Assembly (NCBI GenBank): GCA_037962975.1
Contig: CM075675.1
Span: 49,708,501 to 49,772,500 of the forward strand
Direction: 5' to 3'
Source: Clitoria ternatea
Taxonomy: Eukaryota > Streptophyta > Magnoliopsida > Fabales > Fabaceae
Length of the DNA: 64,000 bases
Below, one piece after another: positions 35,659-46,562 of this stretch. The notes beneath the pieces were generated by a model. The model was given only the letters and a program-made list of their open reading frames with translations, was not told where the DNA came from and made no database searches. A program made the translations under genes and the position numbers. The stretch's first letter is position 1. Each line of letters begins with the position of its first letter.

Positions 35659-37779
35659 TTGCAATCTTAGGCCAATCAAAGGTCATTCGCAGAGCTTATA
35701 TATCAACACACACACATCTATATACATCAAAGTTTAATTTTTGGCATCACATAAATGTGTTTGTCAATTAGAGCCAACCGAAGGGTTATAACATAAACTC
35801 TATACTTCATAAAATATGATACTTAATCACAATATTTACATCTTCATATTAAATGCCACCACAAATTGATTACTTATATATTTTCCCTTTGGCATTGCAT
35901 TTCTATGTCCTCGAGCTCACCAAGTAGCATTGTCACCCTAAAAACTCACTAAATGAAAGTTAAAGGGTAAGTATTACTCAAATTAGTAAATAGTAATCTT
36001 ACACATAAAGAAAATTTACCCATTGGGCTATGTATTTCAAGATTTCACAATCATAGCACAATGACATAGAAATCATCAAAACCATAAGTCAATCATCGAT
36101 TCAATTTCATATATTATTAAATATATATTAATCATCAATTCACCATTTCAATATCAAACATCACCATATTTCCTCTAAACTTCCATCAACTAATCATACA
36201 TCAATACTCTAATACTCTTAATTGTAGTATCTGGATGTCATGAACTTTGAAAATTATATTCTTTTCAAATGCATAAAAGCATGCAATGTGGATCCGACTT
36301 TACAATAAGGCAAATCATAGTGCCAAAAGATAATCCATATAACAAATTGTAGTGCTATAACCAGTGGTACCTTGAGAAATGTATAGTAAATCATAGTGTT
36401 ATAGTCGGGAGTCTCAACTAGGAAATCGTAGTGCTGAGCAAATCATAGCGCTTTATTAATGCATATGATGTCATGATAATATAAAAATGCATCCATTCTG
36501 ACATCATAGCCCAGCTCTACTAACCTCAATATATTTCTAAATCATCAATCATTATTTTCTACACATGTATCAAATAAAATTCTAGAGCTACCAAATTACT
36601 TTATACACATATCGCATTTCAATCTATTATCATTAACACCATTATAGGTAATTCTCAATAATATAAGCCAATTAACAATATCAATAGCAATCCACAACGC
36701 ATTTATAAAATATCATCACTTATCAAACATTAGGCTTTATTCTATAATCATCGTCTTACAACATCAAAGATAATCACATTTATATTTTACCAAGTAAACA
36801 ATTCCAAGCATTTACAATAAATATAAGACTTTTAATTATAAAACCCAACCTCAGAATTAAAATTCATATTCGCTACTCAAATGGTAAACCCCCTTGAACG
36901 TAAACATGTATCTCAAGTCCGGCTCTCCAAATAAAGTGTCGACTCTCGACTCAGTTTTGAATGTCTAGATCCTATATTTCAAAATATTCCAAAAAATTAA
37001 CTAAAAATACCCTTATAATCCATAAAATATGAAACCCTAAAATCGAGGTCAGAAAGCTAAAAGATGGAGCATACTTATCGAGGGTTTCGAAACTTGTCAA
37101 TAGGGTGTCAAAACTACTTCGGAGCTCAGAAATCCTACCAACGCCTCTTGAACGCACACGACCAAGCTAGAAAAAAAGGGAAAGTCAAAAACATTACATG
37201 CAACGGGAAAGAAAAACGTGCATGCGATTGAAAAGAGTAACATGTGTATGCTCAACTATTTTAATCATAACTTAAGCTACAAGTGTCCGGTTTAAGTGAT
37301 CTTGGTCTTAAAATTTCCATAACAAAATTTACTACAACTTTTATGAAGACACCAAACAATCCCATATTTCACAATAAGGCCACTAACCCGTAGCCATGCA
37401 CACAACCAGAACAACATTCACATTTTGGGCATAATTTTTGCTATAATTATCAGATTTATACGTTTTATCACTTGTTAAAAAGAGGAAAGAAAGAGGAATA
37501 TTTTTTTAAAAAACATAACAGAACAACAACATGCAATCCATCAAAAAGACCCATGAATTTGTCAAATTTAACATGCATGTAGAAATAAGTGAAGATGGAC
37601 TGTATGGAAGAAAAACAGACATGCATACAAAGAGGAAGGTGGGTTTTAGCTTACCTATGCCAATTTTGCACCGGTCAGCAACCAAGAAACTTCGTTTCGG
37701 CTTCCGTTTGAGTGTTTGAATAACCTCAATAAAATCTCTGAACTCCGTAATTATGGCGACCACGCATATGAGTGGATTT

Positions 37780-37801
37780 GAGAGAGAGAGAGAGAGAGAG
37801 A
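37780..37801. repeat. (GA)n microsatellite
   Basis: Pure GA run in a purine-rich strand (37780-38230 is largely GAGA/GAAA with GGTGATGATG). Confidence 0.9.
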
Positions 37802-38335
37802 CGTGATAATGATGGTGAGTGAGAGGATCACGACATGGTGCTATGGTGCATGAAGAAAAGAGGAGAGAAAAATGAGATGTTAGTGGTTTGGAAATGGTGA
37901 AGCCATGAGAGAGAAATGAGAGGGTGAGATGGTACAATGTGGAGGTGATGGTGATGATAAAGAAGAAAAGATGGGAAAGTGAGTAAGAGAGGGAGAGAAA
38001 AAGAGAAAAATGAGAGAGATGGCGTAGTGGTGGTATAGTTTGGTGGTGTGTGGATAGGAGAAAAAAGAGAAAATTATGGTGATAATGAGTGAGAGGTGTG
38101 GGTGAAAAATGAGAGAAAATGGAGTGAGTGTGAATAAAGATAATGGTGATGATGAGGTGAAGGAAAGTGAGGGTGGTGATGGGAAAAAAGATAGTGAATT
38201 AAAGAGGAAGAAAGAGAAAATGAATTAGTTTAGGTTGGCCAATGGTAGTTTGGTCCTTTAACCCCTTTGACCAACAATCGAAACTAATCTTTCTTTCAAT
38301 ATAGTCCCTAAAAATTGACACGATTTTATTGGGTC

Positions 38336-38715
38336 ACAATATAGAGATTTTAATTTATCGGCTCTCAAATAAATAATTAATTAATCAATTATGAACCGTT
38401 GAAAATAAATCATGTGCCCAATTTATTTTCCTAAAATCTCCCAATCAATTAAAATTGGTATATTAAAGTTTTCACTTATATAAAATAAATATTATTCTAT
38501 TTAACCAATTGAGTTAGTGATTCACTGGTTCAACCATTGACATGTTGAACTAGTACCTTTATAGGGTTGATCATTGGTCCAGTTTTAATAACATTGAGTT
38601 TCATTATAAACAAAAAGGTAAATTATACAACTATTCTTAGAATGTAATTAGATAAGATAAAAAACTTTAATTATTTAATTTCAAATTATGTCATTTAAAA
38701 ATTTTCTCATTCATA
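38336..38715. other. AT-rich spacer with a MITE half-copy
   Basis: At about 38515-38610 TCACTGGTTCAACCATTGAC...GAACTAGTACCTT...GGTCCAGTTTTAATAAC aligns with the right half of the MITE at 31844-32283. No gene seen. Confidence 0.45.
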
Positions 38716-38934
38716 TAAGAGGTGGTCCCTACTAATCCCTCATATCTCTCTCTAATATCAAATATTAGATTAGTTTATATCTTAAGCTATTGGGCTGAAC
38801 CCCACCTGATAACTTTTGTATAAAAACGCGTGTTGTTCACGTTGTAACCTAAGTGACACATAATAGAGATTAATAGACCTAATTTCTAGGAGGATTTTCC
38901 TAGGGTTTTGTGCTTACTGCTCTTTGTGTGAACA
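38716..38934 (+). repeat. 5' LTR of the Tat element
   Basis: 219 bp, TAAGAGG... (TG mutated to TA) to GTGTGAACA. It contains TTGTATAAAAACGCG at about 38816, a likely TATA box, and AGGATTTTCCTAGGGTTTTG near the end. Confidence 0.88.
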
Positions 38935-39019
38935 TTTTGGTGCCCACTGTGGGACCTGATAAAACGGATCCTACACCACCAGAACCCTAATCCTGATTCA
39001 GAAAAAAGAAGCCCCAACC

Positions 39020-40318
39020 ATGGTGAACACTTGCAACACATGGCGGGAGGAAGACAACGGGCACCAAACCTTATCTGATGATGATGATCGGATACAGCAC
39101 CTTACCAACATTATTGAGAACCTACAAAGGACGGTTACCAATCTACAACAGGAGAATGCAAAACTCAGAAGACAAAAGAGAGGGGAGCATGAGGCCTCTA
39201 GTCACAATGCTGGACGATCCACTCGCCAAAAGACCGCTGACTAACCCTTATACCAGATGGAGACTACCAAATATAACCTTGAACTACCCTTCGCTGCGCA
39301 CCCCTGGACCAACCCAATTATGGAGGCACCTACCCCTTTAATTACAAACCCCCGGTGATCAAAAAGTATGACGGAAGCAACAATCCCGAAGATCACCTCA
39401 CTACCTACACCAATACCATGTTGGTAACGGGGGCATCCGATTCACTCTTTTACCGAGCTTTCCCCACAACCCTTACTAAATCAGCGTTATGGTGGTTATC
39501 CCATCTCCCTCCAAAAAGTGTCTCTAGTTTTTTCGACTTGAGCAAGAAGTTTCTCAGCCAATTCTCCACTAGCAGGGCCGTGCAACAGACGTCGTATAGC
39601 CTGGTTAACCTGCGCCAGCTTCCAGAGAATCCCTAAAGCAATATATGACACATTTCTTCAAACAAGCCATCCAGATCTAAGATCTCAGCCCGGAGGTGGC
39701 TTTGCATGCCATTCAAATGGGTCTACAGCCAGGAAAATTCGCTGACTCCCTGGCGAAGAAACCACCGTCAGACATGGATGATTTCCATATGAGACCCGCA
39801 AGATATATCGTTGTTGATAAACATGAGGTTGATCGAACCAAGGTGATCAATTGGGCTAACCCCACAGAAAGGAGAAATCCTCGTCCCGAGCAAAGAAGAA
39901 AAAGCCCCAGAAGAAACCGAGATATCAAATCTTACACCGCCCCCATTACACAGATTTTACACCATTGAGGGACCGTCATGACCGAATTTTGCATGAAGTT
40001 TACAATACGGGACTCCTAGCTCTGCCACCTCCAGGGGACGGCCCTAAGGGGTCAGATACCTCTAAATTTTTTGAGTTCCATAGAGATTTCGGCCATGCGA
40101 CAGAGAACTACCGATCCCTACGTAACCAGATAGAACATTTAATTCACTAGGGGCACCTGGAAAGGTTTGTTGTGTGGAGAGGTAAAAACTCCCAAGAAGG
40201 TTTTCAGAGAAGGGAAAGGGATCGCCCTAACCCGGTAGAACTCCAAACTCGGAACCACTCCCGAGACCCTCGCTCCCGCTCTCCCAGGCCTGCAGAAGAA
40301 AGGGGAGGCGCACGATGA
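39020..40318 (+). pseudogene. Tat gag, degraded
   Basis: Starts MVNTCNTWREED with a coiled-coil-like segment (IIENLQRTVTNLQQENAKLR). It continues in other frames with KKYDGSNNPEDHL and ALWWLSHLPPKS (retrotransposon gag core), YIVVDKHEVDRTKVI and FEFHRDFGHATENYRSLRNQ (the zinc-knuckle-like region seen in Tat elements). At least four frame changes or stops break it. Confidence 0.8.
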
Positions 40319-40720
40319 GTCATTCACATGATTTCAGGTGGATTCCCAGGGACCTCAGCACACCAATCACGTCAATCAGGTCGGGTAAATGTGCTACGAG
40401 TATGTCCCGACTCAACTGTTATCACATTCGACAGGTTGAATTTCCCCAGGGGCGGACCGAACCGAGATGAGCCCATGGTAGTGACCGTGGAAGTTGAAGA
40501 CTTCGTGATCGAGCGAGTACTCATAGACCAAGGCAGTTCGGTAGATATACTTCATTGGAAGGCGTTCCAGAAGATGGGCCTCTCTCTCCAACAACTACAA
40601 AGGTATGATGGTGCACTTTTTAGCTTCTCGGGTGATTCTGTGCAGGTTTTAGGATGTATTGACTTGAGGACTAGCTTCGGGAGTGGATGAGATAGTCGTG
40701 CAATATAGGTTAAATTCCTG
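40319..40720 (+). pseudogene. Tat aspartic protease region
   Basis: ITFDRLNFPRGG is followed by RVLIDQGSSVDILHW. D-x-G-S-S is the catalytic aspartate loop of retroelement proteases, and LIDQGSS is a usual variant in this lineage. The frame stops at about 40690 and continues in another frame (NALLGRPSLNALGAV at about 40745-40790). Confidence 0.8.
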
Positions 40721-41080
40721 ATCGTAGACTTCCCTAACTCCTACAATGCTCTGTTGGGTCGACCCTCGCTCAACGCCTTAGGTGCCGTCGTCTCAACCAT
40801 GCACCTGACCATGAAATTTCCCCTCAAAGATAGAAGGATGGGAGTTGTCAGAGTCGACCCTGAAGTGGCGCAGACATGCTATCATGAAAGCCTCCGCCCC
40901 AAATCAGCTTTCATAATCGAGGAAGACGTGGAGACAGGATTTGATCCTCGTGACGATCGAAAATATGAGAGACCCCAGCCTGTAGAATCACTCAGACTTG
41001 TTCAAGTCGGGTCTTCTCCTAGCCAATTCACATGAATCAGTGTAATTCTTGACCCATATTTAGAGGAAGCCCTTATTAGG

Positions 41081-41920
41081 TTGCTGAAGGAAAATGACAA
41101 TCTGTTTGCATGGAATCCTGCCGACATGTCAGGCATCAATCCTAATATCATTTACCACTCACTCAATCTCGAGCAGGATGCAAAACCTGTGTCTCAAAGA
41201 CCCAGGAAAATAGGTCCCGACCAAAAGAGTGCAGTCAAACAAGAAAGAAAGAAGCTCCTGTCCACAAAATTCATTCGGGAGGTCAAATACCCAACTTGGC
41301 TATCCAATGTGGTCATGGGAAAAAAGTCAAATGGCAAGTGGCGAATGTGTATTGACTTCACTGATCTGAATAAGGTACGTCCCAAAGATCCCTACCCTTT
41401 ACCTAGTATTGATAGTTTGGTAGATGGTACTTCAGGTTACAGGATGCTAAGCTTCATGGATGGCTACTCGAGTTACAACCAGATCCGAATGGACCCGAGA
41501 GACGAAGAGAAAATGACCTTCATCACCGGGAGGCCAATTATTGTTACCGGGTGATGCCCTTCGGCCTAAAAAACGCGGGGGAAACTTACCAAAGACTAGT
41601 TGACAAAATGTTCGCCAACCAAATTGGAAGGAACATGGAAGTATACATAGATGATATGGTCGTGAAAACCAAGCAAGCTGAGTCACATGTACAAGATCTA
41701 GAAGAGACATTTGCTGAGCTACACAAGCATAACATGCAATTAAATCCTAAAAAATGCTCTTTCAGGGTCCAAGGGGAAAAGTTCCTAGGGTGCATGCTTA
41801 CTTACAGAGACATCAAAGCTAACCCTGACTAATGCCGAGCCATTTTAGGGATGCGAAGTCCCCAAAATATCAAGGAGGTTCAGCACCTGACCGGGCGGAT
41901 TGCAGCCCTTTCTTAATTCC
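41081..41920 (+). pseudogene. Tat reverse transcriptase
   Basis: 41081-41554 carries SQRPRKIGPDQKSAVKQE, GKWRMCIDFTDLNKVRPKD and MLSFMDGYSSYNQI. After a frameshift (about 41550), 41551-41832 carries MPFGLKNAGETYQRLVDK and the catalytic YIDDM box at about 41643-41657. A TAA follows at 41829 where CAA (Gln) is expected. This makes cDNA from the element RNA in a virus-like particle. It is inactive here. Confidence 0.87.
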
Positions 41921-42674
41921 TTTCAAAATTCACCGAGAAGTCCATGCCATTTTATAGGGTGCTAAAAAAGACAAATACATTCGAATGGACCCCGGAATAT
42001 GAGCAGGCTTTCCAAGATCTCAAAACTTACCTGGCATCCCCCTAATTTTGATGTGACCTAAGGCAGGGTCGAACCTGATTCTCTATATTCTGGCAGGAAC
42101 CAAGGCGGTAAGTTTAGTCTTAGTCCAAGAGGATAGCCCAATCCAGAAACCGGTGTACTTCACTAGCAAGACGTTACAAGGGGCTGAGATACGATACTAG
42201 CGGCTGGAGAAATTCACCTACAGCCTGGTCATAGCTGCCCGACGGCTTCGCCCCTATTTCCAGTCATCAAATAGTGGTGCGAACGGATCAACGACTGGGG
42301 AAAATTCTCCAGAAGCCAGAGATTGCAGGGTGCATGGTGTCTTGGGCTGTTGAATTATCCGAGTATGGTATCTGGTATGAACCCCAAGGACCTATAAAAG
42401 CCCGGGTACTTGTAGACTTTCTAGTAGAATTAGGAGAAGACAAAGATGAATACGATGTAGAGCATGGCCTATGGACCCTCTCAGTAGATGGCTCCTCAAA
42501 CGCTAAAGGAAGTGGAGCAGGTGTCGTCCTAGAATCCTCGACCGGACTAATTGTTGAGGAATTGTTGCAATTCCGATTCAAGGCTAGCAACAACCAAGCA
42601 GGGTATAAAGCACTCATCACGAGACTGCAGACCATTACTGATCTAGGTGCCTGATACGTTCAGGCGAAGACCGA
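41921..42674 (+). pseudogene. Tat RT connection and RNase H, split by a solo LTR
   Basis: The connection region (42274-42470) leads to LSVDGSSNAKGSGAGVVLES (first RNase H Asp in SVDGSS) and FKASNNQAGYKAL. The family norm is NNxAEYEAL, so the catalytic Glu position reads Gly. The domain breaks at 42674 and resumes at 44199 after the inserted LTR (SQLVARQNEWSYQ...STLAKYL). Confidence 0.8.
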
Positions 42675-44193
42675 TGATGATGCAAGATTTATCCTTAAAT
42701 CCTTAGTTTAAATGTGTATAATTTGCTATCATTTATTGTGTAATATATTACATTTTAACACATTTTCATAACTCAAGCTTTATTTAATATTTGATTTTTT
42801 ATGGATTAAGGATTGATTTTTAAAAGGGAATAATGAAATCTTAGTTTCTTTTGTTTTATAGGGGATAATTGATCTTGAAAATTGAAGAATTATGACCAAG
42901 GATCAAGAAGAGAAAACCATGAATGATTAAATATCAAGAAATGGGTCAAAAATGCAAGAAAAAGCACCAGAACAAGTATGGGAATCAATTCCCACATGAA
43001 ATCATAGCCAGGAATCGATTCATACTTCTTGGTAATCGATTCATATAGCTGGGAATTGATTCCCTGCCTCTAGGAATCGATTCATACACTATAATTTTGC
43101 ATAAACCATGCTTTTAGTAATCGATTCTTCAAGTGGAAACTGTAGGAAACACATTCACCAAGTGGAATCAGCACTGAAGGTTTATTAATTACGCACTAGC
43201 ATTCCACTTGTCCATTTTTTTATTGTTTTCGACACCATTTCTTCTCTTATAAATAGCTTGGCATTCAACCTTCAAAACACACCACCATAAAAACCTTCAA
43301 GTCTTCTTCTTCTTCTCTGCCTCTTCTTCTTCTCTGCCTCTTCTTCTTCTCCCCCTCTGTGCTCCATTCCGGGTTAGGTTCTTTTATTTTTAGTTTGTTT
43401 TAATTATGGAAGACTAAAACCCTTAGATTGATTTTCTTGGAGAATTGTTGTAATATGACTTTGAGGTTCTTGTTTTTAATATAGTATGATTTTATTATTG
43501 TTTATTTCTTCATAATCTTACTCTGCTTATTTAATTCCATTCTGTTTAATTAAATTTGTATGCTTAATCAATTTAATTATACAAATGGAATAAAATAAGA
43601 TTTAAATTAAAATGGATTAAGGAAATATGCATGCTTAATGAATATTTTCATAATCACTTTTAATTATTATGGTTTGTTTAATTCCATAATTTGAGAATAG
43701 ATTATGTATGTAGGCGATGTTCTTACATATGCTCAATAATTCCTAGATTTTACGATCTTGACTCATTTTGCTTAATTAGGATGCTTGATTAAAATATTCA
43801 TTTTTAAATGAAAGTAAAGGAATTATGAATTAAAAAAGACGCTTAGTTGATTAATTCAAATTGAGCTAAGAAATCAACAATAATGAAAGTGTACAAATCA
43901 TCTTTTGTGAACCAAGGATAAATCTAATTACAATACTCCAAGAAAATCAATCGCTTGTTATTTATTGTTCTAAGTTTCATTATTTATGCTGTTTTAAATC
44001 TCTATAACAATCAAACAAACCCCCAAATGTATTTGTATGTTTGTTGAACTTCTGTTGTAAAAACTATTTTAAAACTTGATTTCCTAAATTTTTATGTTGA
44101 TCTTTAAGAGAACAACCTAGGTTGACACCCTAGTACTACATTAATTAATTTTAATCTACTAATTTGATGGGACCACGACAGTAACTTGTGTCA
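42675..44193 (+). mobile_element. Solo LTR of another retrotransposon family, in RNase H
   Basis: 1519 bp, starting TGATGATGCAAGA and ending AACTTGTGTCA. Perfect 5-bp target duplication ACCGA (42670-42674 and 44194-44198). Contains TATAAATAGC at about 43249, CTT-rich leader sequence (43296-43360) and a cluster of GGAATCGATTC-like motifs (42970-43130). No coding or primer-binding site, so it is a solo LTR left by recombination. Orientation is inferred from the TATA box. Confidence 0.85.
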
Positions 44194-44198
44194 ACCGA

Positions 44199-45713
44199 CT
44201 CCCAACTAGTAGCTCGACAAAATGAATGGTCATACCAAACCAAAGACTCGACCCTAGCAAAGTACCTGACCCAAGTAAAAGAAATAACCCAGAACCTTAA
44301 ACATTTTCGAGTGGTTCATGTCCCATGAGTAGCCAAACGGGCTGACACCTTGTCCAAGCTCGCCAGCACAGTCAAAGCGGAGAATCTTAAAACAATCGTC
44401 CAAGTTATCATGGAAGAACCTACCATCTATAAGGCACAATAGACCCTTCAGGTGAGCAAAATTCAAATTGAAAACACATGGATGACTCCTATAGTTGATT
44501 TTTTAAAGTAGGGGACTCTACCAGTGGAGTGACAGCAGGCCAAAAAATTACAAGTTCATGCGGCCAATTACACTTTCATAGATGGACAGCTATACAAAAG
44601 AGGTTTCACAATGCCTTTCTTAAAATGCTTGAATAAAGAACAGGCCGATTACGTAATGAGGGAGCTACACTCAGGAATTTACAGTCTCCATAGAGGGTTC
44701 TGACCCTTGGCCGCTCGCGTCCTCCGAGCGAGATACTTCTGGCCCACCCTGCGATCCGACTACTCTGAACTGGTGAAGAAAGACGATTCTTGTTAGCGCA
44801 ACGCCAATCGAATCCATAGCCATCTGAAACCACTACATGGAATTTTATTACCTTGGCCTTTTAATACTTGGGGGATGGACATTCTAGGTCCTTTTCCCCC
44901 AGGAAAGGGCCAACTCAAATTTCTCCTTGTGGCCTTCGATTTCTTTACCAAGTGGATTAAAGCAAAAGCCTTGGCCACTATCACAGCGGCTAAGGTACAA
45001 ACCTTTACGTGGAAGAATATTATATGCCGACATCGTCTCCCCTATACCATCATTTGCGATAACGGTCAAAAATTCACAGACAAGAGTTTTGTGGAATTCT
45101 GTGAAAATTTAGGCATCAAAAGAAAATTCTCCTCTGTGGAACACTCGCAAACCAAAGGTCAGGCAGAGGCAGCAAACAAGGTTATCCTCCAGTAACTCAA
45201 GAAACGGCTCGGACAAGCTAAGGGCCGATGGACGGATGAACTACACGGAATCCTCTGGGCCTACCACACCACTCTATACTCTTCCACCCACAAGACACTG
45301 TTCTGACTCACTTATAGGGCTGATGCTATGATACCCGTTGAATTGGGAAAACCCACCCTCTGACGCCTTGCTTCTAATGAAGAAATAAACGATTCCAAAA
45401 GGAACGAAGACCTAGACCTCAATCTGGAGGAACGAGATATCGCCTACATCAAGATTCAGGCGGCCAAGCACAGATCTGCTCAGAAATGGAATTCTCTCCT
45501 TCGACCCAGACCTCTCAAAATAGGTGATCTTGTTCTACGCATTACAGACAACAGCAGGAAAGCATGAGAAGATGAAAAGCTTGCACCCTCCCGGGAAGGC
45601 CCATACCGGGTCAAAGAAGTGCTCGGAAAAGACACATACCATTTAGAAGAACTGTCAGGGAAGGAGCTGCCTAGAACTTGGAATGTGACTCATTTAAAGT
45701 TTTATTATAGTTA
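44199..45713 (+). pseudogene. Tat RNase H end and integrase
   Basis: After the RNase H tail, 44590-44800 has the zinc-binding region (ELHSGIYSLHRG, then DDSC and a stop where CQR is usual). 44875-45195 is the catalytic core: MDILGPFPPGKG (Asp), ICDNGQKFTD (Asp), SQTKGQAEAANK (Glu), so all three catalytic residues are readable. The C-terminal part continues to GPYRVKEVL and NVTHLKFYYS, ending at 45713 with no chromodomain. Stops at about 44701, 44795, 45195, 45306, 45362 and 45566 inactivate it. Confidence 0.87.
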
Positions 45714-45863
45714 ATCATCTTTTGTACACTTGGGCATTATTTTTCCTACCGGAGGGGTTTTTCTCACTGGGTTTTTCCACCGGGAGGTTTTAATGAGGCC
45801 CTCTTCCATCTCTCAATAAAGACGTTTATGTTTTTCAATAAAAATGGAATCCATAACAAAAAA

Positions 45864-46360
45864 AGTCCGAGCACGGAATCGATCCCTCAGCATACGACTT
45901 TGAAGACTTAAATTCATTCAAGTGAAGCCCGAGCACGGAATTAATCCCTTGGCATACGATTTTAAAGACTTGAATTCGTTCAAGTAAAGCCTGAGCGCGG
46001 AATTGATCCCTCGGCATACGATTTTGAAGACTTGAATTCATTCAAGTGAAGCCTGAGCGCGGAATCGATCCCTCAGCATACGATTTTTAAGACTTGAATT
46101 CGTTCAAGTGAAGCTCGAGCGTGAAGTTGATCCCTCAGCATACGATTTTGAAGATTTGAATTCATTCAAGTGAAGCCCGAGCGCGGTATCAATCTCTCGG
46201 CATACGATTTTGAAGACTTGAATTCATTCAAGTGAAGCCCGAGCACGGAATTGATCCCTCAACATACGATTTTAAAGACTTGAATTTGTTTAAGTGAAGC
46301 CCAAGCACAGAATCAATTCCCTCGGTACACGATTCCACGCACTTGAATCACCCTACTCAC
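45864..46360. repeat. 62-bp tandem repeat downstream of Tat pol
   Basis: About eight units of GAAGCCCGAGCACGGAAT...GGCATACGATTTTGAAGAC...GAATTCATTCAAGT with a 62-bp period. Divergence between units is moderate. Located between the end of integrase and the start of the antisense ORF region. Confidence 0.9.
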
Positions 46361-46562
46361 ATAAAGAACCCGGACATAGGACTAATCTTATGATCGACGA
46401 TTTACAAACCTAAACCCATCTAAACATTATACGAACAGAAGAAAATTCAATTGCTCATTGGTAAGACAAAATGACAATGCACAGGTACATTAAGTTCATT
46501 TCATCAAGATCACATATAGATGTATAATAGAAAAAGAAACAGAACGGGCCATTGAGGTTTCT

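Larger units (their letters stand above)
35286..38335 (-). repeat. Minus-strand long LTR-like block (solo LTR candidate)
   Basis: The left end TGTGGCGTTTCACCTAAAT aligns with TGTAACATTCCGCCTAATT at 56751. Internal landmarks recur in the same order in both blocks: an AATGCCAA(A/G)GGGAAAA box, a GAG...TAGTGA...GGGT segment, and AT-rich CATCA stretches. No second LTR, primer-binding site or pol sequence is present. The right border is approximate. All ORFs in it are short and unconvincing. Confidence 0.45.

Noticed and set aside
37506..37937. 143-codon minus-strand ORF
   Set aside because: Low-complexity Ser/Leu/His-rich, opposite a GA-rich strand, within an LTR-like block. No domain.
45835..46400. 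CRISPR-like array of spaced repeats
   Set aside because: Units are contiguous 62-bp tandem copies with no unique spacers, in a plant retrotransposon.
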